Shown here: piece after piece, positions 14,346-22,548 of the stretch
Layout of the letters: each line of letters starts with the position of its first letter
How positions within the stretch are numbered: position 1 is the first letter of the stretch
Origin: Blastocatellia bacterium
GTDB lineage: Bacteria; Acidobacteriota; Blastocatellia; Pyrinomonadales; Pyrinomonadaceae
Assembly (NCBI GenBank): GCA_003488005.1
Contig: DNND01000130.1
Coordinates: 25,109 to 47,712 of the forward strand
Direction of reading: 5' to 3'
DNA length: 22,604 bases
Notes under the pieces: generated by a model
Database searches by the model: none
What the model saw: the letters and a program-made list of their open reading frames with translations, nothing else
What the model was told of the DNA's origin: nothing
Translations under genes and position numbers: made by a program

Positions 14346-15179
14346 ATGAGAAACTTCAAACTCGGCATTCATCGAGACGCACGACCCCAGGCAACTTTTC
14401 TGCTGACGGCAGCGGCACTTTCAATTCTGCTTTGGTTCATTCCCTTCGCCGAAGTTCTTACTTATCCGTTTCGTCTTTTTGTCACGTTCATACATGAAGG
14501 CGGGCACGCACTCGCGGCTTTAGTGACCGGAAACTCGGTCGAAAGTCTGAGCATTGCGACAAATGCGAGTGGCGAAACTTACACCACGCAAGGTGGCTTG
14601 TTTTCGCAGATGCTGGTGTCCAGCGCAGGCTACATCGGTTCGATGATTTACGGCGTGGCTTTGCTGATAACGATCCGAAAAGCTGTGGCCGCGCGCGTTG
14701 TGCTGATCGCTTCGGCCGTTTTCGTTTTTCTACTGACAATGGTCTATGGCGTCTACAAGCCTGTAGTTTCCGGCGCGGCGATGTCGACCATTCCTTTCAC
14801 GTTCCTCGCCGGCACCTTGTTAACGCTCGGCCTGGTAGCGGTGGCGAAGTTAGCCAACTCGCGTTTGGCTACTTTCTTCTTAAGTTTTTTGGCAGTGCAA
14901 TGTGTGCTCAACGCGTTGCTTGATTTGAAGACCGTATTCTTTCTGTCGACACCTTTCGCGCCTGGAATGCCAAGCGACGCCGTCAACATGGCCAACGCGA
15001 CCGGAATTCCGGCGCTGGTTTGGGCCAGCGTCTGGATCACAGTCTCGCTAGGTATCCTCTTGCTGACAATGCGGCTTTATGTGAGTGGCAGAAAGAAGCA
15101 GTTCAGCCTGGACCAAGCCTTCGAATCGGTACCACCTCTATTTCCAACGACGGTCGGCGAGACACACAACCTGCGATAG
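14346..15179 (+). CDS. M50-type membrane metallopeptidase
   Basis: A 277-residue integral membrane protein with an HEGGH zinc motif (H50, E51, H54) at the end of the second hydrophobic segment, where M50 (site-2-protease-like) enzymes place it. At least five further hydrophobic segments follow (about 80-105, 112-133, 142-165, 170-190, 223-243). It matches M50B-like proteins, which are shorter than RseP and lack PDZ domains. The third zinc ligand is not obvious. The substrate is unknown. GAGG lies five bases before the ATG. The neighbouring cofactor genes give no hint of function. Its transcript ends at the hairpin at 15424-15448. Confidence 0.82.
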   Translation: MRNFKLGIHRDARPQATFLLTAAALSILLWFIPFAEVLTYPFRLFVTFIHEGGHALAALVTGNSVESLSIATNASGETYTTQGGLFSQMLVSSAGYIGSMIYGVALLITIRKAVAARVVLIASAVFVFLLTMVYGVYKPVVSGAAMSTIPFTFLAGTLLTLGLVAVAKLANSRLATFFLSFLAVQCVLNALLDLKTVFFLSTPFAPGMPSDAVNMANATGIPALVWASVWITVSLGILLLTMRLYVSGRKKQFSLDQAFESVPPLFPTTVGETHNLR

Positions 15180-15199
15180 CAATAAAACGTCGCCCAACG

Positions 15200-15366
15200 C
15201 AGCGGCTTTGCCGCCTTCCGTGCGGAAAGGCTCAGCCTTTCCGGTTCTGTTGATTATTCACTTTGCGAGGCTAGGCCTCGCAAATCGTCAGAGGCACAGC
15301 CTCGGAAGAAAAGGGATTGGGCTGGAAAGGCGGAGCCTTTCCGCACGGAAGGCGGCAGAGCCGCTG
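15200..15366. repeat. Cloverleaf-like 43-bp-arm inverted repeat
   Basis: Arms 15200-15242 and 15324-15366 pair over 43 bases with two mismatches (CAGCGGCTTTGCCGCC and GGAAAGGC at its ends). Each arm also folds on itself (GGAAAGGC/GCCTTTCC). The loop holds TTTGCGAGGC/GCCTCGCAAA (15262-15284) and GAGGC/GCCTC (15291-15303). It fills most of the 299-base gap between two convergent genes. Confidence 0.92.
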
Positions 15367-15423
15367 TGTTTGCTTTCGCCTAATTTTTCTTTAACGGTGG
15401 TTGAGCACCTCTCACAAAATAAT

Positions 15424-15448
15424 AGAGCGCTGGCCCAACCAGCGCTCT
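15424..15448. terminator. Bidirectional terminator
   Basis: A perfect 10-bp stem AGAGCGCTGG/CCAGCGCTCT with a 5-base loop. On the plus strand it is followed by TCTTTCGTTT and on the minus strand by ATTATTTT. It lies between the convergent M50 peptidase and TonB receptor genes and can stop both. Confidence 0.85.
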
Positions 15449-15478
15449 TCTTTCGTTTGCATCACCCACGCTCCTTAA

Positions 15479-18400
15479 CTAGAAAATAAACCGCGCTTGC
15501 AATTGGAACATTCGCGGCGGATCAACGTTGGCGAATGCGGGAAGCGCGACTGTGCCGGTCGGAACCGTAACCAATTGTCCAAACGTGTCCAACGGAGTTG
15601 CGCCGTTGCCGTAGGCAGTGACCCCGCGCCCCAGGTAGTTCCCGTGATTGAAGAGATTGAATCCCTCTAACCTCAACAGAAGAGTGGTGCGTTCTGAAGT
15701 CTTAATTCGACCTTCAATGAAAGCCGAAACATCGGAGGTGGGCGTGCCGCGAAACGCCGACTTCGGAATGACGACTCCATTTACGACCGGCCGATCATTC
15801 AAAAGTCCGTCACCATTATTGTCCGCGTTCGTCGTACCGTTGAATGGACGCGCCGACGCAAGTTGTGTCAGCGTGCCCGCGGTGATATTGAACGGGAACC
15901 GATAGCTGAAGGTCATGACTGCGCGGTGACGCTGGTCAACCACACTCGGTCCGCGTTCTTCTTCGCCGAGACGCAAGATGCTGCTCTGATTCGGCCCAAT
16001 GCCGTTTCCGTCTGGTTCGCTGGTGTTAGTCGCCTTGGACAACGTGTAACTGATCGAGGCATATGCGCGCGGGTGGCCACGGTAACTGATCAGCGTCTGC
16101 AGTCCGTTGTAGTCAGCAACTCCGAAGTTCATGATCGCGTTCACCTGACGCACGCCGCCGTTTGCCGGAAGGATGGGACGCGTGCCGTTTGCAAAGGCAA
16201 CGGTCTGTGTTTGTCCAACAGTCGTGCGATCAAAGGGCGCTGGTGCATTTAGATCAACCGTGCGATCCATGCCGCTCAAGTGTTGATGCACATAGTCGCC
16301 GCCGACGAACAATCCCTTTGCTACCTCGCGCTCAGCGCCAATTGAGATCACCTGGCTGCGCGGGTTCACTAACTTGTCGGGGTAGTTCGGCAGGCGGTCA
16401 AAGTTAAGTCCGTACCTCGCGAACTGAGTCTGGTAGAACGACCGCAAACCTGCCCTGATCGTGATGTCGCGCGCAGGTAATTGGATAGCCGGAATAGTCC
16501 GAGGATCAACATTCACCGGAGTGCATGTCAGGCAGGTAGGGAAACCGGTCGTCCCGGGAGTCGCGGTGTAAGTCGTCAATCCATCCAGCCCGTTCACCAG
16601 ATAACCAGCCACTGCGTTGGATCGAATCTGCGTGTAATACATGCCGTAGCCGCCGCGAATCGACGTGCGTGAATCGCCGCCTGGATGCCAGCCAAAGCCG
16701 AGGCGCGGCGCAAAGTTTCTGGTCGCATCGGTCAGGGTTTGGCGATCATAGCGCAGGCCCACATCAATGGTCAGATCGGAGCGCACGTGGATGCTGTCCT
16801 GCACGAAACCGGTAAGCAGCCACTGCGACAAGTCATAGCGATCGATCCCAAAGTTGATCGGCTGCTGGTAGTTCAGCACATCAGCAAGTGTCAACTGATT
16901 GAACGGTAACGTCCGCGACGCACCCGTGGTGACGAATGTGAATGTGCCAAGGATCGCGGTGCCGGGTTCGCTGCCCGTGCCGCCTGACCTGTGATGAATC
17001 GCGCTTCCACCAAAGCGGAGGTAGTGTTTCCCACGCGACCACGACAGCGTGTCAGAAAACTGAAACTGGTGACTCCAAATGTTCGAGGCGCGCGACTGTC
17101 CAATCGTGAACGGGATCGATCCGCCGGCATTGCCGCGCGTGTAAGTTGTCGACAGCGTCTGGGCTTCCCAGAGCGTGACTGGACCGCCATGCAGGTAGGA
17201 GAATCGCGCCTCATTAAGCAGGCTGTGATCGATCACCCACGTGTGATTGGCCTGGGCTGTCCATGATCGTCTCGAGTACCGGCGCGCGACGCTGGGCGCG
17301 TTGGTGCCGCCCACAGCGTCCTGGGGGTTATCGTCGTAGAACCGATCAACATTCATTCGAAACATCAGGGTCTGGTTCGGCGTTAGCTTGTGATCCACCC
17401 TCCCGTTGAACAGGAACTGGCGGTAGTGGCCGGTGTAGTCGAGATGGCCATCGGCCCGCAGTAGGAAGGCGGGTAGCGAGCTGGAAAGGAACGTCGTTCG
17501 ATTCTGTCTTGTGTAGTCGGCAGTCGCGAAGAAGAAAGTTTTATCTTTTACGATCGGCCCGCCGCTGGAGCCCGACACCTGCGAGAGCGCATCCGGAATG
17601 TCCACCGGACTGATGGCGGTAAGCGTGCTGGGCGTGACGCAACTCGGCAGGGACGGCGGACAGAAGCCCCTGGTCGAAAACGTCTTTGCTTGCCAGCCGC
17701 CGGGCCGGCTCAGGAACACCCCCTCGCCGTGAAACTCGTTCGTACCTGACTTGGTGACGATGTTCAACGCCGGGCCAGAGGTCCAGCCGAACTCGGAAGA
17801 AAACGCATTCGTCAGCACCGCCATTTCCTGAATAGCACCGATCGGCACAGTTGCGATCGAAGTCTGGCGGCCCCAGCCCTCGTCGTTGCTCGCGCCGTCA
17901 AGCAGGAATGTGGTCGCACGGCGTGAACCCACGCCGGTGATGAAGTACGTCGCGTTGACGAAGAGATCGCCTGTTCCCTTGCCTTGGCGGAAGGCTGAAT
18001 TGAGCAGCGGTAGCGTCGTCGCCTTGCGGCCGAGAATCGGCGTCTCGTCGATCGTCGGGCTGTCGAGCCGAATGCCTATCTGCGCATCAGCGCGCACGCC
18101 TTCGGTAGTGCCAAAGACCGTGACCTCCGCCTTTTCAGAGCCGACGAGAAGCGTCACTTTCATGGTCGCAGCCTCACCCGAACGTAGCGTGATGTCCTTG
18201 CGCTCTTCGCTGCCGAATCCTTCCCTGGACACGGTGACCGTATACGTTCCCGTCAGCGAAAGCGCGGAAAAGGTGGCGCTGCCATCGCTTCCGGAAAGGG
18301 CCTCACGCGTCGCGCCGGTGGCCGTGTTCACAACCGAAACTCTCGCCCCCGGCAAGGCAGCGCCGTTCTGATCGTTCACGACAACGATTATCGATGCCGT

Positions 18401-18508
18401 GTTAGGAGACTGCGCGGCGGCAATGATCATGGTCGCCGCGATAAAAGCAAACACCGCAGTCAGCAGCAGCGGCAAGCGGAATAAATTCCTGTTTGGCACC
18501 TCGATCAC
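15479..18508 (-). CDS. Oar-like TonB-dependent receptor with carboxypeptidase-regulatory domain
   Basis: A 1009-residue outer-membrane protein. Signal peptide 1-32 (ending IIAAAQ). Residues 36-118 are a carboxypeptidase-regulatory-like Ig-type domain (NDQNGAALPGARVSVVNTATG, TVSREGFGSEE). A plug follows (about 140-250: TTFLLDGASNDEG, NAFSSEFGWTSGPALNIVTKSGTNEFHG), then a barrel ending FIF. Receptors of this type are very common in acidobacteria; the substrate is usually unknown. A TonB box is not evident, as is typical for the group. The GTG at 18508 is the listed start; GTG 18499 has better spacing from GAGG and may be the true one. The gene is monocistronic, with a terminator downstream. Confidence 0.94.
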   Translation of the reverse strand: MIEVPNRNLFRLPLLLTAVFAFIAATMIIAAAQSPNTASIIVVVNDQNGAALPGARVSVVNTATGATREALSGSDGSATFSALSLTGTYTVTVSREGFGSEERKDITLRSGEAATMKVTLLVGSEKAEVTVFGTTEGVRADAQIGIRLDSPTIDETPILGRKATTLPLLNSAFRQGKGTGDLFVNATYFITGVGSRRATTFLLDGASNDEGWGRQTSIATVPIGAIQEMAVLTNAFSSEFGWTSGPALNIVTKSGTNEFHGEGVFLSRPGGWQAKTFSTRGFCPPSLPSCVTPSTLTAISPVDIPDALSQVSGSSGGPIVKDKTFFFATADYTRQNRTTFLSSSLPAFLLRADGHLDYTGHYRQFLFNGRVDHKLTPNQTLMFRMNVDRFYDDNPQDAVGGTNAPSVARRYSRRSWTAQANHTWVIDHSLLNEARFSYLHGGPVTLWEAQTLSTTYTRGNAGGSIPFTIGQSRASNIWSHQFQFSDTLSWSRGKHYLRFGGSAIHHRSGGTGSEPGTAILGTFTFVTTGASRTLPFNQLTLADVLNYQQPINFGIDRYDLSQWLLTGFVQDSIHVRSDLTIDVGLRYDRQTLTDATRNFAPRLGFGWHPGGDSRTSIRGGYGMYYTQIRSNAVAGYLVNGLDGLTTYTATPGTTGFPTCLTCTPVNVDPRTIPAIQLPARDITIRAGLRSFYQTQFARYGLNFDRLPNYPDKLVNPRSQVISIGAEREVAKGLFVGGDYVHQHLSGMDRTVDLNAPAPFDRTTVGQTQTVAFANGTRPILPANGGVRQVNAIMNFGVADYNGLQTLISYRGHPRAYASISYTLSKATNTSEPDGNGIGPNQSSILRLGEEERGPSVVDQRHRAVMTFSYRFPFNITAGTLTQLASARPFNGTTNADNNGDGLLNDRPVVNGVVIPKSAFRGTPTSDVSAFIEGRIKTSERTTLLLRLEGFNLFNHGNYLGRGVTAYGNGATPLDTFGQLVTVPTGTVALPAFANVDPPRMFQLQARFIF

Positions 18509-18611
18509 CTCGTCGTCTTTTGAAAGTCGTGCGTACGAAACGGTTCGGGCCCGGAAACCAATCGGTCGGGGGATTGATACGATGATAATCGCTCGGGTTC
18601 TGAAACGACGG

Positions 18612-18641
18612 ATTGTACGACCGGGGGAGAATTACTACCAA
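18612..18641 (-). promoter_or_regulatory. Candidate promoter of the TonB receptor gene
   Basis: On the minus strand, TTGGTA (18641-18636), 18 bases, TACAAT (18617-18612). This leaves a leader of about 100 bases. It is a moderate match to sigma-70 boxes. Confidence 0.35.
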
Positions 18642-18712
18642 AGCTCGTAATACAACGAAGAAGGCCGCTGCCGCTGATGATTTTCGGCGCTGCTCCCAGT
18701 ACAATTGCCTTG

Positions 18713-19360
18713 ATGAAACCAATAATCTTCCTTTTGATTCTTTCAACGATTCTGCTGGCGGCTCAGGACACACGAAAACCCGATGACTGCTCTTGGGAAA
18801 ACAAAAGCAAAGCTCGTAGGTCAGTCAAAACCCGCAGCGCAGAAAGCGGCAAGAGCTACGTCAACTATAACGACGGCAAGCCCATCACCATCGCTGAGTG
18901 GTACAAGCTGACCTGCTCGCTTGACGCGAAAGTTCCCGATCCGATTCCCGCCGATGCGCCGATCGAAGGCGCTGAGACGATGCGCGTGACCCTGCGCGGT
19001 TACTTGCTGGGAGCACACTTCGAAAGGGACGGGGACCATGACATGCAGGCGGAGATCGCGGCCGGTCCGGAATGGAATACCGATCACGTTCTGCTCGAAC
19101 TTGCACCCGGCGCGGAATACTGCAAGGCGCGCCACGACCTTTGGCAGCTCGTCAGAAAAGATGGTTGTAAGACAGACCAGTGCATTATGCGAAAACCGGT
19201 CGAAGTTTTAGTTACCGGATATCTATTGGTGGGCGGTGCGCAAGGAACAAAGAATTACTGCCAAGCGCCGAGCACGCGGGGCCTGCACAAGGGCACCGAA
19301 GGCAGCATGATTCGAGGTAGTTGGCGCTTGCAACCGGTGTTTGCTGTTAAGAAGGTTTGA
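18713..19360 (+). CDS. Secreted hypothetical protein
   Basis: A 215-residue protein from the ATG at 18713 with a short Sec signal (MKPIIFLLILSTILLAAQD). The frame is open upstream to 18677, but the added residues would disrupt the signal. The mature part is hydrophilic with several Cys (DDCSW, KLTCS, EYCKA, DGCKTDQC, NYCQA), which suggests disulfide bonds in the periplasm. There are beta-rich segments such as MRVTLRGYLLGAHFERDGDHDMQAEI and VEVLVTGYLLVGG. I do not recognise a family. It is divergent from the TonB receptor, and its stop is 15 bases from the convergent BlaR1-like gene. Confidence 0.75.
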   Translation: MKPIIFLLILSTILLAAQDTRKPDDCSWENKSKARRSVKTRSAESGKSYVNYNDGKPITIAEWYKLTCSLDAKVPDPIPADAPIEGAETMRVTLRGYLLGAHFERDGDHDMQAEIAAGPEWNTDHVLLELAPGAEYCKARHDLWQLVRKDGCKTDQCIMRKPVEVLVTGYLLVGGAQGTKNYCQAPSTRGLHKGTEGSMIRGSWRLQPVFAVKKV

Positions 19361-19375
19361 AGAGAACTGGGCCGA

Positions 19376-20380
19376 TCATCGCAGCGCGGAAACAACCTGC
19401 TCCAGCAGAAAATGAACTCTTGAGAGCAGCACGGGACTGGTTGCTGAAATGGCGAGGCTGGCCAACAACATAATTGGTGGAGTCCAAACCAGCATCTTCT
19501 TGATGAGGTCATAGCGGGCCCCGGATCGATAGTCAGTCGCTGAAAGCGCGATCAGGCGGCGCACGCGCGACTTCACACCTTTCGTTTCCTCGTCGCCCAG
19601 CAGGAAAACTCCCGCAGGCATTGTCGGCCGCACGCCTGGCGGAATCTTTTTGGCAATCTTCACCAGCGCCGATGCAAGATCCAACGCAGCGCCATTCCCC
19701 TGACGCGCGGCATTCTCATCCGCAGCTTCTTCCGACGCTTCCGACCACGCTCGATCAAGCGAGCGGCCGCTGGGAATGATCAGCAACGCATCGCGGCAGG
19801 CTTGCAACAGGCCACGCTTCAAATTGTCGCGAGCTGTCAGATGTCCATTTTCATGGGCCAGGGCGGCTGCGATTTCTTCCGGGGCAAGCAGTTCCAGAAC
19901 CTGACGGGCGATAAAAAGTTTGGGGCGCAGGAAGCCGACGATGGCAATCAGCGGAAAGGTGTGTTCGATCTGATACGCCTTAATGGCAATGCCGGTGATC
20001 TCGATCGGCTTTCCTTGTCGCAGCCAGTCGGCAGTAAGTTTTGCGGTGGCGCGATGAGTCGCAACCCCGCGATAGATCGAGACGGCAATTCCAGTTGCCG
20101 AGAAAAACGCCAGCAAGGCGAGTTTGAAACTAACTCGCTCCGTTGTATGCCGCGGCTCGTAAACCAGATAAGACGGGACCAGCAAAAGCGTGACCGACAA
20201 AAAAGCCAACAGCGCCGGCAGTGTTCTTAAAGAGAAGAGCAAACGCGCGCGCGAACTTGCGGTCCAATCACGCGTCAGCTTGCCGGCGACGCGCCAGAGT
20301 CCGGCAATAGCCAGCGAAGCTAAACTGTTAAAGGTCAGTAGCGCCGCCAGCAGCAATGAGAGTCCCAGAAGTTCGAACAT
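19376..20380 (-). CDS. BlaR1-like M56 membrane metallopeptidase
   Basis: A 334-residue protein with N-terminal membrane segments (about 5-27, 50-70, 86-103), then a soluble M56/M48-type zinc domain: AHENGH (H176, E177, H180) and SEEAADENAA (about 216-225) as the probable third-ligand region. A last hydrophobic segment is at about 296-318. BlaR1 proteins cleave or release a BlaI repressor when they sense a signal. The usual C-terminal penicillin-binding sensor domain is absent, so the signal is not a beta-lactam by that route. GAAGG lies eight bases before the ATG, and the BlaI gene is 21 bases upstream. Confidence 0.9.
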   Translation of the reverse strand: MFELLGLSLLLAALLTFNSLASLAIAGLWRVAGKLTRDWTASSRARLLFSLRTLPALLAFLSVTLLLVPSYLVYEPRHTTERVSFKLALLAFFSATGIAVSIYRGVATHRATAKLTADWLRQGKPIEITGIAIKAYQIEHTFPLIAIVGFLRPKLFIARQVLELLAPEEIAAALAHENGHLTARDNLKRGLLQACRDALLIIPSGRSLDRAWSEASEEAADENAARQGNGAALDLASALVKIAKKIPPGVRPTMPAGVFLLGDEETKGVKSRVRRLIALSATDYRSGARYDLIKKMLVWTPPIMLLASLAISATSPVLLSRVHFLLEQVVSALR

Positions 20381-20401
20381 CGTTCAGGCCTTCGGTTAAT
20401 T

Positions 20402-20857
20402 TTAGAGAGTTTCGCTTTCGCTATTCTTCAGCTCTTTGCGTTTCTCTTTTATCAGGCGGTCAAGCTCGTCGAGCAGCTCGCGATCTCTTTCACTAACGGC
20501 GGCGACGATACAGGCAAGCACCGGCTGGACAGATTCAGTGCCATGGCCCAGCAGTCCTTCGATCAAGTCTTCCGTGATTCCCTGCTCAAACTGACCGGGA
20601 GAAACCGCCGGCAGGTAAATAAATGCGCGCCCGTCTTTGCGTCGCGTGAGCAGCCGTTTCTTAAACAGGCGGTCCAACGTGGTCATCAGCGTGGTATAGG
20701 CGATACTTTCTCCAAATGCCAGGTAGACGTCGCGCACACTGGCCTCATCCCGGCGCCAGATCTCGTTTAAGACCTCGCGCTCCAGTTTGCCCAAACCCTG
20801 GGCTGCAACTTCGCGCGGCCTTCTGAATCCGCGCAGGGTAAATTTTGGAATTGGCAT
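20402..20857 (-). CDS. BlaI/MecI/CopY-family repressor
   Basis: A 151-residue winged-helix protein. The core is LGKLEREVLNEIWRRDEASVRDVY, then IAYTTLMTTLDRLFKKRLLTRRKDGRAFIY, matching BlaI/MecI DNA-binding domains. The C-terminal part (about 95-150) is a charged helix for dimerisation. It has a 25-residue N-terminal extension before the fold. The start is ATG 20857. The frame extends to 20893, but that stretch is a promoter, so the protein is almost certainly translated from a leaderless mRNA. It precedes the BlaR1-like gene and is divergent from the hydroxylase operon, which it may regulate. Confidence 0.93.
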   Translation of the reverse strand: MPIPKFTLRGFRRPREVAAQGLGKLEREVLNEIWRRDEASVRDVYLAFGESIAYTTLMTTLDRLFKKRLLTRRKDGRAFIYLPAVSPGQFEQGITEDLIEGLLGHGTESVQPVLACIVAAVSERDRELLDELDRLIKEKRKELKNSESETL

Positions 20858-20864
20858 AGCGGAA

Positions 20865-20893
20865 AATATAGAAGCGGTTTTTGGCACTGTCAA
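20865..20893 (-). promoter_or_regulatory. blaI promoter, leaderless
   Basis: A consensus TTGACA (20893-20888) and TATATT (20870-20865), 17 bases apart. Seven bases separate the -10 box from the ATG at 20857, so the transcript should begin at the start codon. Confidence 0.75.
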
Positions 20894-20920
20894 TGTTGCA
20901 ACGACATCCGGCTATGATAA
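20889..20920 (+). promoter_or_regulatory. Divergent hydroxylase promoter with candidate operator
   Basis: TTGCAA (20896-20901), 16 bases, then TAAAAT. The -35 box lies within the perfect palindrome GTTGCAAC (20895-20902), which is flanked by TGTC and GACA. The blaI -35 box is immediately to the left. A repressor bound here would cover both promoters. The operator role is inference. Confidence 0.4.
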
Positions 20921-20984
20921 AATCCGCAAACTTTCCAGGGAGAGCACCGCAGATAACTTAGGCAAACTTCTCATCGAGGGACCC

Positions 20985-21719
20985 ATGCATTTCTCCGGTC
21001 GCCAAGGCATCCTTCCAGTCAGCGCTTACAAACGTGAGCAGGCGGGCATTTCTCGACGTAAACTTTATCCCGTTACCGCCTTCTATACGACGTTCGCCGT
21101 GATTATGCTGGCGTTGGGATTACGCAGCGGTCATCCTTACGAAGCTCTTGTTTTCTTGCTGCTCGGCATCCCGCTGTGGACGTTCACCGAATACACTTCG
21201 CATCGCTGGGTATTTCATCGCCACTGGCCCAGGTCCACCAGGAAGTACAAAAAGTATCTTACTTACCTGTCCTACAAGTACCTTGACCCGACCCATTTTG
21301 GACATCATGAGCGACCGTTCGACGGGGAACACATCAATGGGCACTTAAAAGATTTGCTTCCCGTTTTCGCCGTGACGCTGCCGTTGAGTCTTCTCTTCCC
21401 GATCTATACAGCGCCGATGTTGCTGGCCGGAGTGGTGCAGTGCTATGTGCTGGAAGAATGGATTCATCACTGCGAGCACTACTACTACTTTCAAAACTCA
21501 TATTTCCTGCACATAAAAAAATCCCATCTATTTCACCACAGCTCTCGGGGCATCGATCGCGGCTATGGAATCACAAACGCGTTTTGGGATGTTGTATTTG
21601 GAACTCGTTACCCGCCGCACATTCGCCAACGACTTTTTGGTCCATCGCGTTCCTCGCGATCCGGCCGGCAACTTCAAAAAACAGCAGCGAACAACGTCGA
21701 TAGCCGGGGCTTGCAGTGA
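20985..21719 (+). CDS. Fatty acid hydroxylase / sterol desaturase family membrane protein
   Basis: A 244-residue protein from the ATG at 20985, with GAGGG four bases upstream. It has hydrophobic segments at about 30-45, 54-70, 123-140 and 143-158, and a full set of histidine boxes for a di-iron site: H73...H78 (SHRWVFH), H104-H108 (HFGHH), H161-H165 (HHCEH) and H181-H185 (HLFHH). The arrangement fits the fatty-acid hydroxylase superfamily, which hydroxylates or desaturates lipids using O2. The lipid is not identifiable. It overlaps the downstream dehydrogenase gene (GTGA), so the two are probably translated together. Confidence 0.9.
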   Translation: MHFSGRQGILPVSAYKREQAGISRRKLYPVTAFYTTFAVIMLALGLRSGHPYEALVFLLLGIPLWTFTEYTSHRWVFHRHWPRSTRKYKKYLTYLSYKYLDPTHFGHHERPFDGEHINGHLKDLLPVFAVTLPLSLLFPIYTAPMLLAGVVQCYVLEEWIHHCEHYYYFQNSYFLHIKKSHLFHHSSRGIDRGYGITNAFWDVVFGTRYPPHIRQRLFGPSRSSRSGRQLQKTAANNVDSRGLQ

Positions 21720-22498
21720 CGAGCGGCCTGACCTATGCCCTCATCACCGGAGCTTCCAAAGGTCTTGGGAAATATTTTGCCCGGGCGCTCGCGGCGCGTA
21801 AGCAGAACCTGATCCTGGTGGCCAGATCGAAAGATAAGCTTGAGGCGTTGGCGAGCGAGTTGCGCGACTCGCACACAATTCTGGCTGAGTCGGTGGAATT
21901 TGATTTGGCTTCGCCTGGTGCCGGACTACAACTCGCGCTAAAACTTCGCGAACGAAAGCTTCAAGTTGAATTGCTGGTTAACAACGCCGGCTTTGGTGAG
22001 CGGGGAAAGTTTTGGGAACTATCGCTTGAGCGCCAGTTGCAAATGATCCATTTGCACAACACGGCGGTGGTTGAACTGACTCATCAATTTTTGCCGGCAA
22101 TGATCGCAGCGGGCCGCGGTGGCATCATCAATGTGTCTTCGCTGGCCGGCTTCCAGCCCGTTCCTTACGCCGCGATGTATTCTGCGACCAAGTCGTTTCT
22201 TACCACCTTCTCGATGGCGCTGCGCGAAGAACTGCGGCCAACCGGTGTGAAGGTGGTTACGGTTTGTCCCGGACGGCTGCGCGCCGATCCCGAAGACCCG
22301 GAAGCTCATGAGAAAAGACAGAAGGTCCCGGGCCGCGAGCAACGCCACGAAGAGGTAGTCAGTGAAACTTTGAAGAAGCTTGAAAGCGGTGGTGGTCTCG
22401 TTATTCCCGGCCGCCTGAATCGATTGACCGTCCGCGGCCAGCGCCTTGTGTCGCTGAACGCTGTACCCAAGATCGTCGCCCGCCTATCCAAATCCTAA
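21716..22498 (+). CDS. Short-chain dehydrogenase/reductase
   Basis: A 260-residue SDR starting at GTG 21716, whose last two bases belong to the TGA of the upstream hydroxylase gene. Motifs are TGASKGLG (11-18, cofactor binding), NNAGFG (89-94), INVSS (138-142), and the catalytic pair Y155 and K159 (YSATK). VARSKDKLEAL, with an Arg after the second beta strand, favours NADP(H). The C-terminal part is like acyl or 3-ketoacyl reductases such as DltE-type proteins. Given the coupled hydroxylase it probably acts on the same lipid, for example oxidising or reducing the hydroxyl it makes (inference). Confidence 0.93.
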   Translation: MTSGLTYALITGASKGLGKYFARALAARKQNLILVARSKDKLEALASELRDSHTILAESVEFDLASPGAGLQLALKLRERKLQVELLVNNAGFGERGKFWELSLERQLQMIHLHNTAVVELTHQFLPAMIAAGRGGIINVSSLAGFQPVPYAAMYSATKSFLTTFSMALREELRPTGVKVVTVCPGRLRADPEDPEAHEKRQKVPGREQRHEEVVSETLKKLESGGGLVIPGRLNRLTVRGQRLVSLNAVPKIVARLSKS

Positions 22499-22548
22499 GC
22501 GCGCCATCTGTCGTGCAGTGGGTGGTTTAGAATTTCAAGAAAATAGCC

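Noticed and set aside
15863..16252. Plus-strand 129-residue frame opposite the TonB receptor
   Set aside because: It is antisense to a clear barrel-coding region and lacks a start signal or domain.
19376..20857. Beta-lactam resistance system
   Set aside because: The BlaR1-like protein has no penicillin-binding sensor domain and there is no beta-lactamase beside it. The MBL-fold protein at 5188 is distant and of a general hydrolase type.
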